This document shows positions 29,266 through 42,291 of a stretch of 64,000 nucleotides of DNA, in pieces (position 1 is the stretch's first letter; every line of letters starts with the position of its first letter). A program made the translations under genes and the position numbers. Below the pieces are notes generated by a model. The model ran no database searches. It was not told the DNA's origin and saw only the letters and a program-made list of their open reading frames with translations. Origin of the DNA: Aquila chrysaetos chrysaetos (taxonomy: Eukaryota > Chordata > Aves > Accipitriformes > Accipitridae); assembly GCF_900496995.4 (NCBI RefSeq), contig NC_044014.1, forward strand, positions 4,336,501-4,400,500. The letters are read 5' to 3'.

Positions 29266-32200
29266 CTCTGTATGGAACTCTAAGGGACTATAAAACATTG
29301 CCCTAGAAACATTTCAGCTTTGCATAACTTGCCCGTAAATTTTGTCCTTGCTACAACCTCACTTGTTTTAGGGAAGCTGCACGTTTGTAAGTGAGAGAGA
29401 AATAAGGCATTGTAAATACGGAGACTAATGTAACTGAGTGATATTTGTGTTTGGAACACAAAGATTCTCTGGTATTTAATTTCTGTATTGGTAATCAGTG
29501 ACCAATAAGAGGCAAAGGTATTCTACAAAACAAAAATCTCATTTCTCTGTTGTGTGGTGTAATAAGCAACAAGCTTTTGCAATGTAAGTGCTGGATCTTC
29601 TGGTTTTTTCTTAGGTGAATATGAATGTAGCTGTTAAGGGGGGAAATGGATATAAAAGCCATAGCACTTGCAAAAAAGGACCAGTTAGTGCTTTAAATTC
29701 AGATTTTCAGAGATTCTCAGACTCAGCATAGTTCTGTCTCTGCTGATATAGCTCAAATCTTTTCCCACGGAGGGAGTGTTTTTAAAAATCTCACTTGCCT
29801 GAATGTGTGCATGCTTCGTCAGTTATTTTCACTGATCTCATAAATATATAAAGGTGTGATGTTACAGTCTCACTAGCATGTGACATATGCCTCCTTCATT
29901 ATTAATTTGCTATATAGTAATGTCTTAAGAGCCAACAACCGCATGTTTTCCAGTGAATTTCTCAGGACAAACTTTAGCTGCATAAATCCAAAAGAATTCA
30001 AAGCATAACTAGCCATTCCTTTTTCCTTTTTAAAATTTCTTTTTTTAAACCTCTGCATGTGATCCTTTTGCTTAATTTCTTTGCCTTTATTTCTTCTGTT
30101 GTTTTGTATTTTCAGAACACTACTATTGCTTGAAAGGTAGGAAAATGAGTTTTCTTTATGCCTTGACAGACACATTTGCAGGTGACAATCAACTTGTTCT
30201 TTCAAACATCAAGGAGGCCCTATCAGGCAGTCAGGTTTTGTTTCACAGGCAAGGTCATGTTTGCTTATCAGAGAATTGCTTCTCCTAGTTTCCAGACTTC
30301 TCCTAGTTTCCAGGGTTCAGGAGATCTTTAAGGGCTCAAGAAATACTTATAGTCCTTTCCCAGGATAGGAAATGAGGTATTATTTGCACAGTGGTGAGTC
30401 CACCCTCTGTGATCCATCTGGTGATGTCTTCAAGGTAGCAATCCTAAATTTTACATCTTTTTGCAAAATGGGATATACTGGTTCCACTGGAAGAATAGTC
30501 TATCACCAGTGGTGAGAAAGTTTAGTCCCAGTGAATAGCTCTTTGCATATTTGGTCAGGCTTGCGTTCCCAGCCTGAGTGTCAAAACCACGGTCTTGTTA
30601 TCATTTGGGTGACTATTGTAGTACGATGTACTGCATCTGCCCAGCAGGCTTCCAGCAGCCGACAGGAGTGCTATGAAATGTAAGTAGTAATTCAGACAGA
30701 GGATTTTTTTGATGGAGTAGTACAAAGGAGTCGAAGTACACTTATGATAACAACCTCAATAAAAAGTCTACGACATTTTTTTAGCCAATTTGGCATCAGG
30801 TAGAGTTAATACAAGCAAATTTTAATTGGCAGGTACTCTGGCAGGATGCATTTAGGGCATCTGTTTTATTCCTGTCTGTAATTTTTGCTAACGAAGGCAT
30901 GATATGTATTTAATCATGGAATGAAAATAAAGTCATGGCTGTCATGGATTTTCTTTAATCAGTTAGGAGGAATTTAACTACAGATTCACGCTCCAAAAGA
31001 TATGTAACATTCAGGACAAGTATTGTTTTCTCCTCTTCATAGGACTGATTATCATTAGATTTTTGTTCTCTAGGTAGTATTTTTATATCATTTGTAAAGC
31101 TAAAAATAAGTTTCCTAAAATGGTTACACAGAAATTTTAGCATCAGAAATCATCTAAGTGTGTCATGCAAGTTGTATGATCAACCACTTTCAATTAGTAT
31201 CTTTAGCAAGGCATTTGGAAGCAATGATAGTAATTCGCTATTTTCTCTTGCTATCATGTTGCTGTTTTCCAAATGTTCCGGACAGCTATTGTATTTCTTT
31301 TTGGAATTATTTCCTCCTATATGAATACATTTTCTATCAGGGAGGCTTCTTAGAGGTGGGGAAAGGCTGAGAACCAACCTCCTCTTCCAGCCTACCTCAT
31401 TATTTGCCCAAGTTCATGGATTATTGAGAGCTTCCACTTCAAGCATTTCCCTACCGCTTCTGGGCTGTATATAGCTCCATAGGCAGCAAGTCTTCAGAGA
31501 TGCAGTTCTTCTGCTTTACCTTTGGCATTATGGGGTCCAGTCATAAGGTGGAGATACACACACTAACGTCACCACTAAAATGTCATCCTGCTGCCCAAAG
31601 GTGTCACGGGCCTATTGTTGGGAGTCTTAAATGCTAACTGTCTGAAGGAGTTTGGGACAGGAATGTGTTTTCGCCATGGAGAAGGGTCTGGGCTTTGGCT
31701 GTCGGCAGTCGTCTTCACATCTGTGTGTTGTTCTGGGGCAGAATTCCCGTGCCTGTCTGCTTCTCAGGTCCATATAAAAGTTTTCTAGTAACATGCTCAA
31801 TAAAGCTGAAAAGAGCAAGCCTGCAGATAGGTGCCTTTATAGGGAGGATGGGTAGGGAGTGGAAAAATGGAGTGGCTCTCACACGTGGAAAGGTTTTGAT
31901 TCCTAAATTTGTCATGGCCCCTCTTTAGCCTCAAACGAGCACACAAGCTATTGCTTGAAACTAAGGATTTCTGCATCTGAGTTTGCATATTCTTTCACAG
32001 GCCCAAGCACTTTCAAGTATCACTGGAGAGTAGAAAAATGCTTGTTAAACATGTTTTAGAAGATTTATTTTAAGGCAATAATAACCAAAGGCTTACTGTT
32101 TAAAATCTGCTCTGTTGGAAACCTGGTATTTTATGAATAATGGAGTCTAGGGAGGAGCTCTAATACTGACTTAAGCAATGGCTTTTTTCTGACTAGTAGG

Positions 32201-35200
32201 ATTTGGAAATGACGTGTCAAAGAATGTCCTTGATTTGGGGCAGTTCATCTTGCTAGATGGTTCTTCATGAAGGTATGATCTCTAAATGTTGATGCTTTTC
32301 AGTGAAACACCTCTTGAAAAAAAAAAAGAGGCAGAGGAATAAGCAGTGAGTTAGGAGGAGTGAGTTTTTGCTTGTAGTTTGGGCAGTGCTTCATGGTAGG
32401 TCATGAAGGCTGGTATCTTCATGACCACACGGTTGCGTGGCTCTTGGTTTCAGCTGCAACGCCAGACTACAGGAGAATAAATGCAGCCTTTGAAATATGT
32501 TCTACTGGTATTGTTTTGCTATCTGAGGACTGTGTATGTGATTCCTCTGTCAAACGTGAGGTTTGTGGGTAGTAAAACTGACATCTTCCGTGGATCTCAG
32601 CAGCAGTTGAGCCCGCAGACTATTCTTGCAGTACCAACATCTGTGTTTGGCGCAGCTCAGACATCTGATACCTGACTCCTGATATGTGCTATTGCCAAGC
32701 AAACTGTATTTAGGGATTCTCTTTTTCAGGCATTTACTGAGAGAGGCCATTGTAGTTGTTGTGGGGCTTGTACTACTGAAAGAGCTTGCAGCAATTTATG
32801 TTGGATTTTTACAGGGTGTATCAGGGATGTGAACTGTCGGGATGAAATACCTGAAAGAGGAGACCAAGTGAAATTAAGGAAATAAGTATTGGTTTGAGAT
32901 GTCAGATCTAGGGGAGTTTCTACACATGGGACTCTGCTAGAGCGTAGGGTAAATAGGTTCTCAAGACAAAAAGCCTTTGCCCTTTCAGCATCACAGTACC
33001 TTCTTGAAGTAAATATTTGTATAATCATGTTTATATAAATTAAAAAGTGAGAAATACCAGACATGAAAATCATGACGCAACTGAATGAACACAGAAAATT
33101 CAGAGGGAAGGGTAATGTTCCCATTCTCCTTGACTTCCCTCTTGGTGACCAACTTGTTATTTATAAGAAAGTATGTTCATTTAACAGTCCTTAAGGAGCC
33201 GAAATAGTCAACTGCATTGCTGTCTGTAGGCTGTTTTTTAAATGTTAATTTTTTTGGAAGGCTTAGAAGATAGGGAATTAATATTCTGTTCTTGAACTTC
33301 AGTGTAATTCTGTGGTCTAAAACGAAGAATTTCTGGGAGCTACCATTTTTTTGAAGAGCTGTTGGGTTATGTCAGAAACACTAACAGAATTATGGCAGCT
33401 GCTCTTCCAGACAGGGCCAGCAATGATGAAGCATAAAATTACAGGCTTTCTATCCTCTCAGGAGAATATTTCTTCAAATCATTATCGAGAGCATCAGGTT
33501 GAAATAAGTGTTTGCGTTATGGGCTCACCCTCTCGATTTCAAAACCAATGTTGCAGCACCATTTCTGAAAACCAGGAACGGCCAGCTGCCTTGATTGTAT
33601 CATAGCATTTAGGGTATTTGACACCTATAGCGACAGGAGACTTTCAGCTTTTTTTACTTTCTATTTCTCAAAATGATTTTTAAAAGGAGCTTTCAGATGT
33701 TTGGGGTTTTAATCCTGCCATTGCTATTTACAGGACAGCTGGTTATACCTGAGTTAAGAAGTGCATGTCCCACCACACAGGTCTCAGGTGTGAGAGTCTC
33801 CGGAGAACAAATAAAGTGTGCAATAAACAGTGGTGTAAGCAGACTGCCCTACACCTTCAGTGCAATAATAAGGTGTTTCAAGGGTTGACCATAGGATACC
33901 AATATGGAAGCTGTGTCTGCGGTACAGGATTTGCTGTACGGAACCAGAGCACTCTCTGAGGCTGGGCTGACGTCTTCACAACGTTTGCGTTATCCTTGTC
34001 TCTAAGCAATGAAGAAAGTTCTCTTCTGAGGGAACGTGTCTGTGGCTAGAAATGGAGATGTTCTCTCATGTAACTTGTGTCCAAATTATTTTGGTTCTGC
34101 ACAGGTTTCTGGTGCAGGCCGTGACATCTCTGGGGCTGAAGGGTCAAAGGCCTGAATGGACAAATGAGGTGGTGAACTGAGACCACTCACTTAGCACAAC
34201 TGGGCTTTGCATCCAGGTGTGCAGAGTGAAGCCACATGTACGAGGTGGATGGACACCCATGAAGCTACGAAGCTGCTCTTGGCAGCTTCTCTGGAGTTAT
34301 TTTTACGTAAGGATGAGTTCTTGAATAGCTTTTCTGGTATATTAGGCACAGCATGCTTTTCTTCATCACTGACGCTGGCTTCCATGTATTTCCACGTTCC
34401 AGGAATGCACTGGCAGCACTGTAGCCATTGTGAGGAAAATCTGCATATATATACTCCGCTATGTCCGTTCTCCTGTGTTCCAGGATGCCTGGTAAAAGGC
34501 TGCCAAAATTTATGTTATTTCATACCAGACAAAATCTTTAAGTATGGTATTTAGCAACATACAGCAAAATTTTCAGTGTTTTGGCACTTGGATTGCTTTC
34601 CTAATCTTGGCATGCTGAAAGGTAAAGAACACGACTTGCTACAACAATAACTGCTTTATTTTATAGGCCCTCTAAGCATTTTAACATATCGAATCGTCTC
34701 CTGTAAAATATGTGGAGAGCACATAGAAAATAATCAGGCCAGGGCTTTGCGTTGCCGTAAGGAGATCTGCCTTTGTGCTCCCATTGCTCGCTGCCTTTTC
34801 TGGGGTAAGAGGAGAGGAAGGCTGCGCAGCGTTACCTACCCCTTGGCCGAACGGGTGGTACGGACACCTGCGGAGGGGATGGCTTTATCATATGCCTTGG
34901 CTGCAAGTATGTTGAGCCTGACCTTGTGGGTAGCAGCTAAATTGAGGAACAATTAATGGATACCTAGGGCTTTCAGTGAAAGGGGATGAGGTGTTATAGC
35001 CTCAAGACAAAGGAGAAGGAACGCTGGCGTGTTTTATTTGACACAAATAAGGGAAAAGCCAACCTGTGGCTTAATTTCCATTTGTTAGGTAACAGTATAG
35101 CTTGAAATGAGCCCATTTCTAGGTTACTGGAAATTAAACTGAGTGCTGTCAGGCAAACAAATGATGTAGCCGCAAGGTAGCATATAAATTCTGGATAATC

Positions 35201-38200
35201 GCAAGTGCATAAGCCTGTGCTGGAGAGCCAGAGCTAATAAACACTAGTGAGGGAACAGAAACGAACCTCAGCACAGTCACTCCAGCGCCAAGTGTTCATG
35301 GACAGTGTCACACGTCAAGCAGAGGTGGGAAGAATGTGCGTTTATTGAGTAATTTGAAATGTTGATAGGGTTGTGAACTGAAACCTCTCATTAGCAGCAC
35401 AGAGATGTGCACGCATGGTGTGATAAGCCTGCATCCAGCCTGAAACGCCAACCAAGAAAAGGCAGGCTGAAGGCAGTTTGTCAGTTAGATTTTCTCTAAT
35501 GCTTCCCCTAAAACACAAGTTGGTGTTTCCAGCAGAAGGATCTAGGCTCTTTCACCCCAATTTGCAGGAGTAATTAGCCTCGCTGACTGCTGCCCTACCC
35601 TAGGGTGCCTCAACTCCATGGGTACTGCATTTCTGCTTATCCAACGTAGCGTGCTGGCTGCTTTTGGGCATGTCCACAGCTGCCTTGGTTCTTGTGAATG
35701 ATGGACAACTAACTCTTGGCTTATCTTAAGCCGATTCAGACACAAACATGGCTGACAAAGTGATTAGCGCAGTCAAGCGAGAGGAGGTTTCGCATACGTA
35801 TTTCATGGTCTATTTATTTTATCCGTCAACTGTTTCCATTGCACCTAGTCTGGGGCAGCCCGTAGCTCAGCAGTCGTGCCCTCTGCCAAGGCAGGGAGGG
35901 AGGCAGCAAGCGAAGCGGGAAGCCGAAACACAAAGCTGTTGCATGTGTGTAGCAAATAACCTGTGAAATAAAAGAAGGATTTTTAGGTTTATCGTATGCC
36001 AAATGTAGTAAGAACTACACTCCTCATTACAACCCTCTCTGCACAGCAACGCTTCACTTGTTTTGAGTATCAGGTCTCCTTGATTCAGATACTCTCTGAC
36101 CTAGAACACACTGATCGTATTACAGAGATGTGCTTGTTCCCTGGGTATGAAACATTTGTTAAAAATACTTCTGCTCCCTGTTATTTAGATTCTGTGAATT
36201 TCAGGATTTCCCCTGAAACTGGAGTGTGGCTTCTGAAACTGGTCTCCATTCTGTGCTGTTGGAGACCTTCGGTGGAGCCAAAGATGTCCTTGTGAGTACG
36301 TGGTACCTGGCCCAGCCGGGTGGCTGGGACATCAGCCTGCGATGGGGACACTTGGACTCTCCGCTTGGCTTCGGGCGAGTCTCTTACCTGTGTTCCTTGC
36401 CTGGCAGGAGAAGCAGAAGGATAAAACCGTAAATAACTGGGATTGCTCAGGTGCTCAGAACAGCACAGAGTTGTAGGTCATCGTGAAAAGGACGCTTCTG
36501 AAATTGTTAGCAACTGTAGTGCATATGACTGGAATAACAACAAACTGGAGTAGAGAGCGAAGCGTTATAAAGGCTGCGCAGAAAGCAGGCTGTAACTGCA
36601 GCCAACTCCTGTGCACTGGAAGTGAAGGAAATTGTGTCTATCTGTAGGGCTTAGCACTGTCACAGCTAAATGTTTTAATGACTTGGACCCCAGTATAATT
36701 TCAGAAGGACCATGGGGATCATTAGCTTCTTTCCTACCCACAGAGTTTCCATCTCAACAAGGAAGGCTCCTAGTCAGTGGGTAGCAAAGGCGCCGACATC
36801 TGAGACAAAAACACAAATTAAATCAGCTCAGAATGTAACTGACTGAATTTTCTGTCCACGATGACTAAACTCTCATGCCCAATTCTTTAAAGCTTGAAAA
36901 TGATTTCTGTCTTTTCCCCTTCTGACAAAGATCTTCTGCACTGTCACCAGAGCAGGGACCCATGACCAGTCTTTACATTTAAACAACGTTACTGAAAATA
37001 CTATCTGTGGAAAACAGGTTTATGCTTTGGCAGCAGGCTTTCACACAGGCTGATAATGCTCCACAGCCAGCTCATCTGTCAGAAAGCACGGAGGATGAGA
37101 GGTAGAAAATGCTCGGTTTGGACCGAGCTGCAGACGCAGACAGAAAGCAACCTTCTGCTTGGTTCTTGGAGACCAAGACTGCACTGTGCAAGGCTGCCAC
37201 GGGAATGGATTCAATTACACTGCAAGCTTTATTACTGAAATATTCAGCTGGGAAACCATAAGAAAACATTTTCAAACTTGATTCCCAAAGTTCTGGAAAA
37301 GGAGTTTGCAAGTGTTTTATTGCTGCCAGTCTCAGTACGTGATAAGAAAAGCAAACACTGAGTGGGATGGAGGAGCCTGATGCAAAAGCCCCTTCACATC
37401 ATCAAGCCCTTTTTCCTGTTCGTAGTCCACTCATACCGGCCCCTCCTGCCTAATTTTATATGTAGCAAGTACGGAGTCACTTTTGTTGAGATCTGTCCTC
37501 GCTACGTTGGCAGGAGCTGCTCCGTTGTCAAATCTTCTCCCACTTCTTCTGCTTACTTACCTCCTTTCTTCTTTATTACATTAAATACTGTCAGTCTTCT
37601 TCGACATTTATTTGGCATCTTGGGCCGTGCACCAGCGGGGCAGGACATCCGAAGCACTGCCGAGTTACACACCTAAAGCCTCCCTCGCCGTTCAGCGCAC
37701 ACATGCCCTTACTCGTTCCTACTTGCCATCGCCAGCAGCGTGCCCGGCCATCCAGCTGGGTGGATGAAATTTAGCCCCGGATTCATTCCCGATGACATCT
37801 GTGTTGTCTGCTCGCATATGTTCAAGATTAATGTTTAGGCTCTGTTTTGTAATGAGTTCTAAATCTTCCTTTTAGCTGTCATGTAGTTTCCTTGTTCGCT
37901 AATTACGCTCGCTTTTGGAAGAAGCCTACGTGCTGCGCGCAGTTCGGCTTGGATGGATGGAAAATGTTATTGTTAGAGCAGATTGCTTCTAAAGGCCGTC
38001 TCCCAAGTGAAGCCAAGCAGACGTGTCTTTGAATACTGCAGAGGACCCACGGCCACCTTCAGCCTGCCAGTATTTTGCTGAGCTTGTGTTCTGTCGAACG
38101 CCTCTTCCCCAAAGAAATGCTGGGAAAACGGAGGAAGATTAAGGATTGGGATTTTTGGCCAAATCCCGCCGGCGGGTACGGTGGCGGACGGTGTACACCT
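29266..38200. other. Intergenic region between EEF1AKMT2 and FAM53B
   Basis: I see no exon series, RNA gene or full-length repeat in this 8.9-kb stretch. A tandem copy of an 18-bp unit (CTTCTCCTAGTTTCCAGA) is at 30279-30313. Some single open frames up to about 130 codons occur but look random and match no family. Confidence 0.7.
30279..30313 (+). repeat. Two-copy 18-bp tandem repeat
   Basis: CTTCTCCTAGTTTCCAGA is followed directly by a second copy, identical over 17 bases. It is a minor local duplication. Confidence 0.9.
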
Positions 38201-39850
38201 GCGATGCGCTAAAACTTCAGGGCTACTTCATATTGGGGGGGACCCTTCCATGGGGTCTGATGGAGTCCAGCCCTCCTCCTCCTCCTCCGGCCGTGCCACC
38301 AGGAGTCACTCTCGGCCTCCGAACGGGGCCGCGGAGCCCCACGCGAGTCGGCACTAACGCAAGGAGGAGAGCGGTGCCTACCACCGAGCCGGGCGCTGCT
38401 CGGACTCGCCTTTTTTTTTTTTTTTTTTTAATTAGTTTTGGGTTTGATTGGTTTGTTTCCCCCCCCCCCCTCCAAACACCCCCGCACGCTCGCTCTGAGC
38501 TACGTTTAACCCCCAGAACCGCAGCTCCTTTCCTCCCCCTTACCTCGCACCGACACCCCCGGTGCGCGGCTCCCCGCCGGTGACCCGCGGCGGGGAAGGC
38601 GGACCGGCGAGGGGGGGGGTTTGTTTCTCCGCCGTGCTCCGCAGGTGCGGGCCGGGCCCTGCCTCCGCCGGCCCCGCTCAGGAAGTGACAAGCGCATTTC
38701 CTCCTCCTTTTCCCTTCCCTTCCCTCCCTCCGCCCCGCCCGCAGCACGGCGGCGGCGGCGGCAGAGGGAGCGCGGCTCGGAGCGGTGCCCGCGGCCGGGC
38801 CGCCGCCACCACCACCCGCCACCCACCATCGCCACGGTAAGCGCCCGAGTCGCGCTGTCACTCGTGTCCGGCAGAGATAGAGAGGGGGGGGGGGGGGGGA
38901 GGTCCCGCCGTGCACATCCCGGGGGGCGGCGGACAAAGGGCGGCGGTGCGATCTGCCCTGCTCCGGGGTCCCCATATACCCCCCCCCCCCCCCCCCGCCC
39001 CGGCCGCTGCGCATCCTCGGTCCCCCGCGGGAGCGGAGCGGCGGGGGTCCCCGCTTCTCTCCGCTTCTCTCCCGTCTCCGCCCCGGAGGAGCGGGCTGGG
39101 GGTTGCCCGCCTTTGTGCCGCCGAGTCCCGCGTCCCCCGTCGTGTGTGTGTCTTCCCCCCCCCCCCCCCCCCCCGGCCCCAAGCCGGCTTTCGGCCCCGT
39201 GGGGTGAGCGGTGTCGGGGCTGGGGTCAGCCCCGGTCCCGCTGGATTCGGTGGTGGCGGCGGCGGAGGAGCCGCCCGGAGGGTCCAGAGGGAGCGAGGTG
39301 CGGCGGGGGGGGGCTGCCGGTGTGTGCCCGGGGAGCGGCGGGGGTTGCTTTGCCGGGATGCTCAGCCCTCGCCGCGGTAGAAAAGCCTTTTCGGGACGAG
39401 CTCCCGTCGCCCGCCCGGCGTGCCGGGGGGTGTCGCGGGTGGGGTGAGAAGGTCTCCTCTCCAAAGTTTTGCGTGTGGGGAGCAAGCGTGCCTCTCCTCC
39501 TCGGATTACTCTGCCTTTGCCTCTAATTTCTTCCTCCAAATGCATCAACACGTGCTTTCCTTTCTCCCGGCCGAGAGCGATGTTCAACCGGGCTGAAACT
39601 CGGCAGGTCGGCGGGCTCGGTGCAAAATTCCCCAGGCTGGGGGGCTGCCCGGGGCGGGGGGGGGGGTCTGCAGCCCAGGAGAGCAGTGGCCGTGGTTGAG
39701 CATCACCGCAGAGATGCTCTCCAGCCCGTCCGGGGCCGTCGCACACGCTTGCCACGGTTTTCACGCCTGGCGTGGGTGAGGTAGCTCATGGCATGGAGGA
39801 GGGGGTGCGGGTCTGTGCCCCCCCCCCCGCCCCGGGGGGGTCTCCGGTGC
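38200..39850 (+). promoter_or_regulatory. CpG-island promoter of FAM53B
   Basis: This dense CpG- and GC-rich block contains long C and G homopolymers at about 38460-38471, 38884-38899, 38980-38997 and 39157-39174, and CGG repeats near 38746-38760. It sits upstream of the FAM53B coding exons in the same orientation and downstream of EEF1AKMT2, where the FAM53B promoter is expected from synteny. An ETS-type CAGGAAGTGA is at 38679-38688. The assignment to FAM53B is inferred from position. Long open frames on both strands here reflect GC content. Confidence 0.75.
38690..38836 (+). other. FAM53B: Probable FAM53B non-coding first exon
   Basis: A purine/pyrimidine-biased GC-rich leader with CGG repeats ends in CCATCGCCACG directly before a good donor, GTAAGC, at 38837. 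No conserved ATG is present. The 3' edge is supported by the donor; the 5' edge is a guess placed next to the ETS-type site. FAM53B genes have a non-coding first exon far upstream of the start codon (family knowledge). Confidence 0.5.
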
Positions 39851-41302
39851 TGCGGCGAGACACTGCAGCTCCTCGCTGTGCAAAGTGCTCTGGCAGCCGA
39901 GTTGTCCTAGAAAGTCTGTAAGTCTTGTTTCTCCATTCGGTGACGTCAGGTCGTTCAAATTAGACGCTACGTGAAGATTTCACGTACAGCTGTACGCGAA
40001 GATTTCATGAATAAGGGTTTTCTCCTTGATAATTTTAAGATTTAATTTACTTGACGGAGAGAGCGAGTTTGCAACAGCACGGTGCCTGTCGCTGGGTAGT
40101 GCCGCCGTCTCTCTCTGTGCCGTGCGGCCTCCACGGAGGCTGGTGTACCTTGGCAGAGCATGCCCTCCTTAGGAAATCCTCTGGAGTAAAAAGTAAGCGT
40201 AATTTGTTATGAAATAGGCTGATAGACCAAACTTCAGTTCGCGATTGAAACCAGATGTGCATATTTTCCTTTTGAATCCTCAAACAATAACAGAAGTCTA
40301 TTTTGACAGATTAAAAACTACTTGCAAATTGCAGGGGTAGCGGTGTCTTGCGATAATACAGTAAAAACACGGAGGGCTGCGAGCACCTCCGCCCGCCTCT
40401 CACCAATATCGGGTATCTCCGAGCGCAGGAGGCTGCCGCTGCGTTCCCTCCGATCGCAAGGCGCAGATTCCCTTGGCTCGCCTCTGACACGGGCAGAACT
40501 ATTTACCAGGGCTTGGCTGAGGGCTGGAAAAAGAAATAAAGAAACCCCCAAACAATGTAGATAATGTTTCTAGCGAAAATATTTGGGGTGGGTCACGAAA
40601 CAGGTTAATTAGAGCGATAGTAAAAAACCTGAATTTCAGAGCGGTTTGCTCTGTTATTACCTGTCGTGGCTCACTGTAGGCTTGAAGAGAGCTTCTGATT
40701 TATTTCTTTGGTTTTAAAAGTCCTGCAGAGCCTGAGGATGCTTGTGGTGGTGGGTGTGTTAGACCCGGCTCCGGTGCGGCCGGGCTCAGGGATGCAGGAT
40801 TAGGGCTGTTCACCCCATGCTGGAGGCATTTCTCTTGGAGAAGGACACAGCCTCCTCGCTTTCAAAAGTGGGGGGAAAAACCCAACCAGAAAAAACCCAA
40901 CCAAAACAACCTGCTGTGGAATTGCTTCCTTCTCTCCACTTCAAAGGAGAGAAGGACGCCATGTGGGGCACGGCCGCGCGTGCCGGCGGTTTTGCAGCTG
41001 AATCCCTGGGTCCAGACTTTCTCAATTCCAGGTTAAACCCGGAGAAAGGAGGGAAACTTCGGCAACTTCCCGCTCTGCACAGGGCCAAGGTGTCCAGGAA
41101 CCGCGTCAGTTATAGAAAGCAGATGGCCTTTGGGAGGAAGATCAGGCTGTCGAATGAAAAACTTTGCGTGGAAAATCGGGGCAAATCGATTCAGTAGATA
41201 ATTGATTTGTGTGAGTGAGATCCAGATTTTTATATATGGAGATCAGGCAGACTGCAGGACAGAGACAGCACTGATGTAGGCTAATGTTCAGGTGTGGATA
41301 CC

Positions 41303-41358
41303 TGCATAAATAAATACGTGTGCATAAAAAAATACACGTGCATAAATATACACACATG
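41303..41358. repeat. Degenerate short tandem repeat (GCATAAATA-type)
   Basis: Imperfect copies of a unit like GTGCATAAAWAAATACAC recur about three times. It is simple-sequence in nature. Confidence 0.6.
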
Positions 41359-42163
41359 CAATATAAATCCCCAAATCTGCTTCGGTTAATTGTATGTAAT
41401 TAATTTTTTTAGTATCAAAGGCTTGCTTCACTTTCAGCAAAGGTATAGGTAGAACGAGACGTACAGCTTTTTGCCGAAACACCTGTGTTTCTGTGCAGAA
41501 CAGGCAGGATGGACCCTGTCCTGAAGGGGGATGGAGGGGAATTGGGTTTATCCAATTTGTCCATTTTATTATTACTGGTTGACTTCGGATTTCTCAAATG
41601 ACGGCTGTGTGGTTTGAGGCTGTTCTTCCTTTTTCTTTCTTTCTTGTAATGTTGTATGGAGTTTCTTTACTTGATCTTCATCGGGATGGGGATAGTTTGT
41701 ACTTCCCTTGTAAAATCTCAAGTAGAAAAGAGGGCACCCTAAGTCAAAAGGGCCCGTTTTGGTTTTGTTCCCTTCCCCCTTCCGTATCACATGGTTTATA
41801 GAACAATTTTGCTGGGAAATAGTCCTAATGAACATTAATCTGTGGCAAAGCAGACTTTGGACCAACGGGCTGGGGCAGGGCGAGGTGCCAGAGATGCTCC
41901 TAGCTCTTCGGAGAGCTCAGCCCGGAGGGGTCGGATCTCCTTCCCACGTCCCAGGGGAGGGAGAGGGGAAGCAGAGCCTTTGCATCAGGTCTGCCCTCAC
42001 CAAAACTAGGGTTGAAATAGTTGAAAATACCTCCAGAAAGACAAGCCCACATTTTGTTCCCGTGGCCGTGGGGAACGAGGCCAGCAGAGGAGCTGAGGAG
42101 GTTGTTCCTCTCTAGCTCCTCAAGCGAGCTCTCTTCTTGGCTGCCTTTTTTTAATTTTTTTTC

Positions 42164-42252
42164 TTTTTTTTTTTTTTTTTTTTGCTCCTTTCTCTCCCAA
42201 AACGGGGAGGAGGAGGAAGAGGAAGCAAGCCTGCTGACTCGGGGAAACAGAA

Positions 42253-42289
<37 letters not shown>
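42164..42289. repeat. T20 and A36 homopolymers around a 70-nt spacer
   Basis: T20 at 42164-42183 and A36 at 42254-42289 flank a purine-rich spacer containing GGGGAGGAGGAGGAAGAGGA. The two runs are complementary and could pair. Confidence 0.9.

Positions 42290-42291
<2 letters not shown>

Noticed and set aside
38223-39764. 513-codon open frame on the minus strand across the FAM53B CpG island
   Set aside because: It is low-complexity Gly/Pro/Arg sequence read through homopolymers, with similar open frames on the opposite strand. It reflects stop-poor GC-rich DNA, not a gene.
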